Below, piece after piece: positions 60,890-64,000 of a DNA stretch of 64,000 nt; the first letter of the stretch is position 1; the number at the start of each line of letters is the position of its first letter. This DNA comes from Heliocybe sulcata. Lineage: Eukaryota; Basidiomycota; Agaricomycetes; Gloeophyllales; Gloeophyllaceae. The translations under genes and the position numbers were made by a program. The notes below the pieces were generated by a model. That model saw only the letters and a program-made list of their open reading frames with translations, was not told the DNA's origin and searched no databases. The stretch lies in the NCBI GenBank assembly GCA_004369045.1, contig ML213524.1, forward strand, positions 1 through 64,000, read 5' to 3'.

Positions 60890-60898
60890 TTATCAGAT
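60890..60898 (-). promoter_or_regulatory. Iron-GATA site (ATCTGATAA on minus) upstream of ferric reductase 2
   Basis: TTATCAGAT on the plus strand is the exact reverse complement of ATCTGATAA (ATCWGATAA consensus). It is followed at once by AGATAGGAT, a further GATA core, and lies about 190 bp before the start codon. Iron-dependent repression is inferred. Confidence 0.65.
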
Positions 60899-61015
60899 TA
60901 GATAGGATTAGCCTAACCGCACGAATTATCGCCGTCGCCACTACGCCCGACACTGCACCTCATTTCACCCACATTGCACGCAAAATGCGTTCCTTTTTTC
61001 CATATATGCCATTGC

Positions 61016-61021
61016 TATAAA
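61016..61021 (+). promoter_or_regulatory. TATA box of ferric reductase 2
   Basis: TATAAA in GCTATAAAGGCC, about 70 bp before the start codon. Confidence 0.55.
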
Positions 61022-61087
61022 GGCCCGACCCCATCCAGCTTCCATTCCGTCGCCCCTCCTCCCGCTCCGAAAGTCCCCCCGCAGGTC

Positions 61088-63493
61088 ATGGCACACTCAG
61101 GCGTCTCACCCTCGCTGTCTTCGATGGCGGCGCCCCAGGCAACAGGGCACGGCGGCGGTAACAGCTCCAACGTCCTGCGCAAGTACTACCAGACCGAGTA
61201 CCCCAAGGAAATCTGGTGGTTCTTCGGCGCGCTCATCGCCCTCCTCACCGCCGCCCGCCTCGTCTCCACCGTCATCGCCTTCGTCCGGCGCTGGCGGTTC
61301 CACTCTCGCTCTCTTTCCCACTCTGTAAGCGTAAGCGAGAAGGACACGGAAAGCGGCGGGGCGAGAACCGCGCCGTTCCCTATAGCCCTGCGCGTCCCGC
61401 TCGCGCTCGTCAACGCGTGGAAGATCGTCTGGTTCCGCTCGACCATCCATTTCGGATTCGGCTACTCGCTCAACGTCGCAGAGGTCGTCCTCACCTGTGC
61501 GTACATCGTCGCCCTCTTCACGTGGTCGTTCGTGCACAGTGAGTCCAAGGTTCTTCTCCAGCTGTCATGGGACGTGTTATTGAACAATAATATGAATCGC
61601 AGCGCAAAATCTCACCATGAACTGGTGGGCGAACCGTACGGGGGCGCTAGCAGCCGCCCAGTTCCCGCTGGTCACGGCGCTCGGCACCAAGAACAACGTT
61701 ATATCCTGTACGTCTCTCTCCATGCTGCCCCCCCCCTGCTCAGGCTAACAGCGACGACGACAGGGCTGACGGGAATCGGGCACGAAAAGGTCCGTTCCCA
61801 CTCGAAGGAGTGAGCAGGAGAACTGACACCAGCGCAGCTCAACTACCTCCACCGCATGACCGCCCGCGTCTCCCTTGTCCTCCTCTGGGTGCACGGCGGC
61901 GCTCGCGTGAGTCCCCCCCCAATTCGTTCTCAGCCCTCACTCACGTTGGCGCAAGCTGTCCATCATGTCCCGCAGCGGCAACCACGAGGACTGGTCCGAA
62001 CCCTGGTTCCGCGCCGGCTTCGTCGCCACCGTCTTCCTCTCCGCGCTCGTGCTCGTCTCCGTGCGCCCCGTGCGCGAGCGCCGCTACGAGTTTTTTGTGT
62101 GGTTCCATTTCGCCGTCGTCCTGTGCGTTCCTCCTCCCTCCCTTTTTTTTGGTGGCGTGTTAATAGATGGTGTAAAGGATCTTCACGGTCGGCGGGTACT
62201 TTCACGTGAAACGCTTCGCCTACACGCCCTACCTCTGGCCGTGCTTCCTCATCTGGGGGCTCGACCGCTTCCTGCGCCTCGCGCGCCTCGCCTTCTTCTC
62301 CTTCTCCTCCTTCCTCTCCTCTTATACTTCTGAGGCGGAGGTGCGCAAGCTGTCGCCGCACCTGCTGCGCGTGCGCGTGCCAAGGCCCAGGGGGTTCCAC
62401 TGGGCCCCAGGGCAGACGGCGTACCTCGTCTTCCCCGGGGTGAGCACCCTCCCGTGCGAGGCGCACCCGTTTACGATCGGGTCTGCGGATCCTTCCGCGT
62501 ACCCTCCCCTCAGTCCCCCGTCTCCGTCCTCGAACAGTGGGAGCAAGGCGTCGAGCACCACCGACCTCCCCTCTCTCCCTTCTCCCTCCTCGGGCGGGGA
62601 GGAAGGGGACGACCTGGTCTTTTTCATCGGCGTGCAAACGGGGTTCACGAAGAAGCTCGCAGCGCGCGTGGACAACGCCAACGGGGTAGCGAGGGTGAGA
62701 GCGCTGGTGGACGGGCCGTACGGGCACGGCGCGGACTTGGTCAGGAGCGGGGGGTACGATAATGCGGTGCTCGTGGCGGGGGGGACGGGCTTGGCGTGGG
62801 GGGTGCCGGTGTTTGTCGATGCTGTCAGGTGAGTCGGGCTGGGGCGCAGGGAGCGAGTGAGTGTTTTGCTGACTTGGCTTTTGTGGGGTGTAGGCGGGCG
62901 AAGGAGATGGAGGGAAAGGCGAGGTTGAGGAGGATCGTGTTTGTTTGGGCGATCCGGGAGAGATGTGAGTCTCTCTCTCTCTCTCTCCCTTCCCTCCCCC
63001 CATTAATCCTTCTCCCGACTGACGGATTGGGATGACAGCCCACATAACATGGATCGCTCCCACCCTCCAATCCACCCTCTCCCTCGCGCGCACCGTCCCC
63101 AACCTTTCTGTGTCGGTGCGCGTGTACGTCACCGCCCCCTCCGAATCCTGGGACGACGATTCCGTGCACTCTGGGCGCTCAGGGCACGAAAACGAAAAGG
63201 AGATGGATATCGAGGGCGTGGAGATCCTGAGCGGCCGCCCCGATTTGGGGGAGACGATGAGAGAGGAGATGGCGAGAGGCGGGCGGGAGATGTTTGTCGG
63301 AGGTGCGTGTTCTGGTAATATTAATGGGGGTTGAGGGGATGCTGACTGGGGGGTTGGGATAGTGTGCGGGAGCGCGAGTCTGGCGGGGGCGGTGAAGGAG
63401 GCTGCGCGCGTGAACCCGCTCTGGGGACAGGGGAGCGTTGTGCGGGGCGCGCCGAGTGTGGAGTTGGTGGTTGAGAGTTTTGGGTATGCGTGA
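61088..63493 (+). CDS. Ferric/cupric reductase (FRE family) 2
   Basis: A multi-exon gene from MAHSGVSPSLSSMAAPQATG to the stop at 63491-63493. The helical part includes EIWWFFGALIALLTAARLVS and VVLTCAYIVALFTWSFVH. Paired heme-ligand histidines lie in KLNYLHRMTARVSLVLLWVH and WFHFAVV plus GGYFHVKRFAY. FAD binding: RGFHWAPGQTAYLVFPGV and CEAHPFTIGSADP. NADPH binding: LVDGPYGHG, VLVAGGTGLAWGVPVFVDAV, RRIVFVWAIRER and VCGSASLAGAV with VVESFGYA. A Ser/Pro-rich loop of about 40 residues after the FAD motif is longer than in copy 1. Third-position GC is clearly higher than in copy 1. It should reduce extracellular ferric or cupric ions at the plasma membrane. The start at 61088 was preferred over 60974 because it follows the TATA box at a normal distance. 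Confidence 0.91.
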
Positions 63494-63643
63494 TGACTTT
63501 ATGAATTGTAGCGTTACATGGATGGGTCTTGGTTAGTTGTATATTGGTAGAGAATAGACACGCATGCGAGATACTGAATGGGATCACTCGGGGACAAGCC
63601 AGGGAATCTATACCGCGATTTACATACACGAATACGACTACCG

Positions 63644-64000
63644 TCAAGCCCACCTCCTCACGTCGTCCGCGTCAGGCCCTACAGGATCGTCCGACGCGGC
63701 CAGGTTGCACTGGTGGAACACGCGGACCTGGGCCGGGGCGAAGGTGCCCACGATGCAATGCAGCATCCCGCGGTTGTGGAAGAGGACGAGGTCCCTCTCC
63801 GCCCTGACGTGGACGCCTAGTCAGTTCACTTGTATATCTAGAGAAAACGGCATACGCACCAGTCATGTGGGTATACGAACTTGCAAGTGATGTGAGAGCG
63901 GGAAGGGGGGGAGGGGAGGGGAGGGACGGACCTGGGGAGCGATGCCGGGTCGCTGCATGGTGTACAGGAGGTCTCTGACTTCTTCGAGGTCTGTGAGGTG
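63644..64000 (-). CDS. TauD/TfdA-type Fe(II)/2-oxoglutarate dioxygenase (C-terminal part, cut by window edge)
   Basis: Three exon pieces on the minus strand (64000-63932, 63879-63860, 63803-63644) join in frame: HLTDLEEVRDLLYTMQRPGI, then FVYPHDW, then AERDLVLFHNRGMLHCIVGT and FAPAQVRVFHQCNLAASDDP, ending DDVRRWA. The LFHNRGxLH segment carries the distal iron-binding histidine, and the R in VRVFHQCNLA is where family members hold the 2-oxoglutarate carboxylate. The N-terminal HxD pair lies outside the window. Fungal members oxidise taurine, sulfonates, aryloxyacids or unknown substrates. It is convergent with ferric reductase 2, with stops 150 bp apart. Because it is partial, substrate and full length cannot be judged. 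Confidence 0.82.

Noticed and set aside
61963-63132. 389-aa minus-strand Arg/Pro-rich frame
   Set aside because: Antisense shadow of the GC-rich ferric reductase 2 gene, whose motifs are unambiguous on the plus strand.

Overview
The window is nuclear DNA from a filamentous basidiomycete, most likely an agaricomycete of mushroom or polypore type. Nearly every gene is cut by several 45-65 bp GT-AG introns. Gene content fits too: a fused five-domain AROM gene, LysM and UstYa (DUF3328) proteins, F-box families, and ferric reductases with iron-GATA sites. All exon boundaries were worked out by eye from splice signals and family conservation. Bases 0.6-3.9 kb hold a non-autonomous LTR retroelement with matching 238-bp LTRs and a 5-bp target duplication. 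|| 4.4-12 kb: a secreted two-LysM protein; two tandem stand-alone PAH (Sin3-type) proteins sharing a short divergent promoter with the mitochondrial Fe-S P-loop ATPase IND1/NUBPL; a Pcl-like cyclin; and the small TFIIH subunit TFB5. 12.6-21 kb: a heavily interrupted OPT oligopeptide transporter and a second cyclin paralogue. 21.2-26.3 kb: ARO1, a complete pentafunctional AROM enzyme of about 1621 aa, followed convergently by a GNAT acetyltransferase with an apparent C-terminal frameshift. || 28.5-35.5 kb is the accessory core. It has two UstYa-family membrane proteins (one with both HxxHC motifs degraded, one intact), a multi-pass membrane protein, a 602-bp TIR element, a single-pass membrane protein with a large exterior domain, and a very small secreted peptide gene behind a TATA box. 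UstYa proteins are peptide-modifying oxidases in known fungal RiPP pathways, so this could be an unusual peptide-modification locus. That link is inference. || 37-46 kb is mostly housekeeping: ribose-5-phosphate isomerase, an NmrA-like NAD(P)-binding protein, a second GNAT protein, a Prx5-type peroxiredoxin and an Hfl1/TMEM184 (DUF300) membrane protein. 47-63.5 kb holds two ferric reductase paralogues, each with an exact ATCWGATAA iron-GATA motif upstream. Between them lie a duplicated, decaying F-box cluster (one intact gene, one copy broken by a 13-bp deletion, one fragment) and an AT-rich island. The right edge cuts a TauD/TfdA-type dioxygenase gene.
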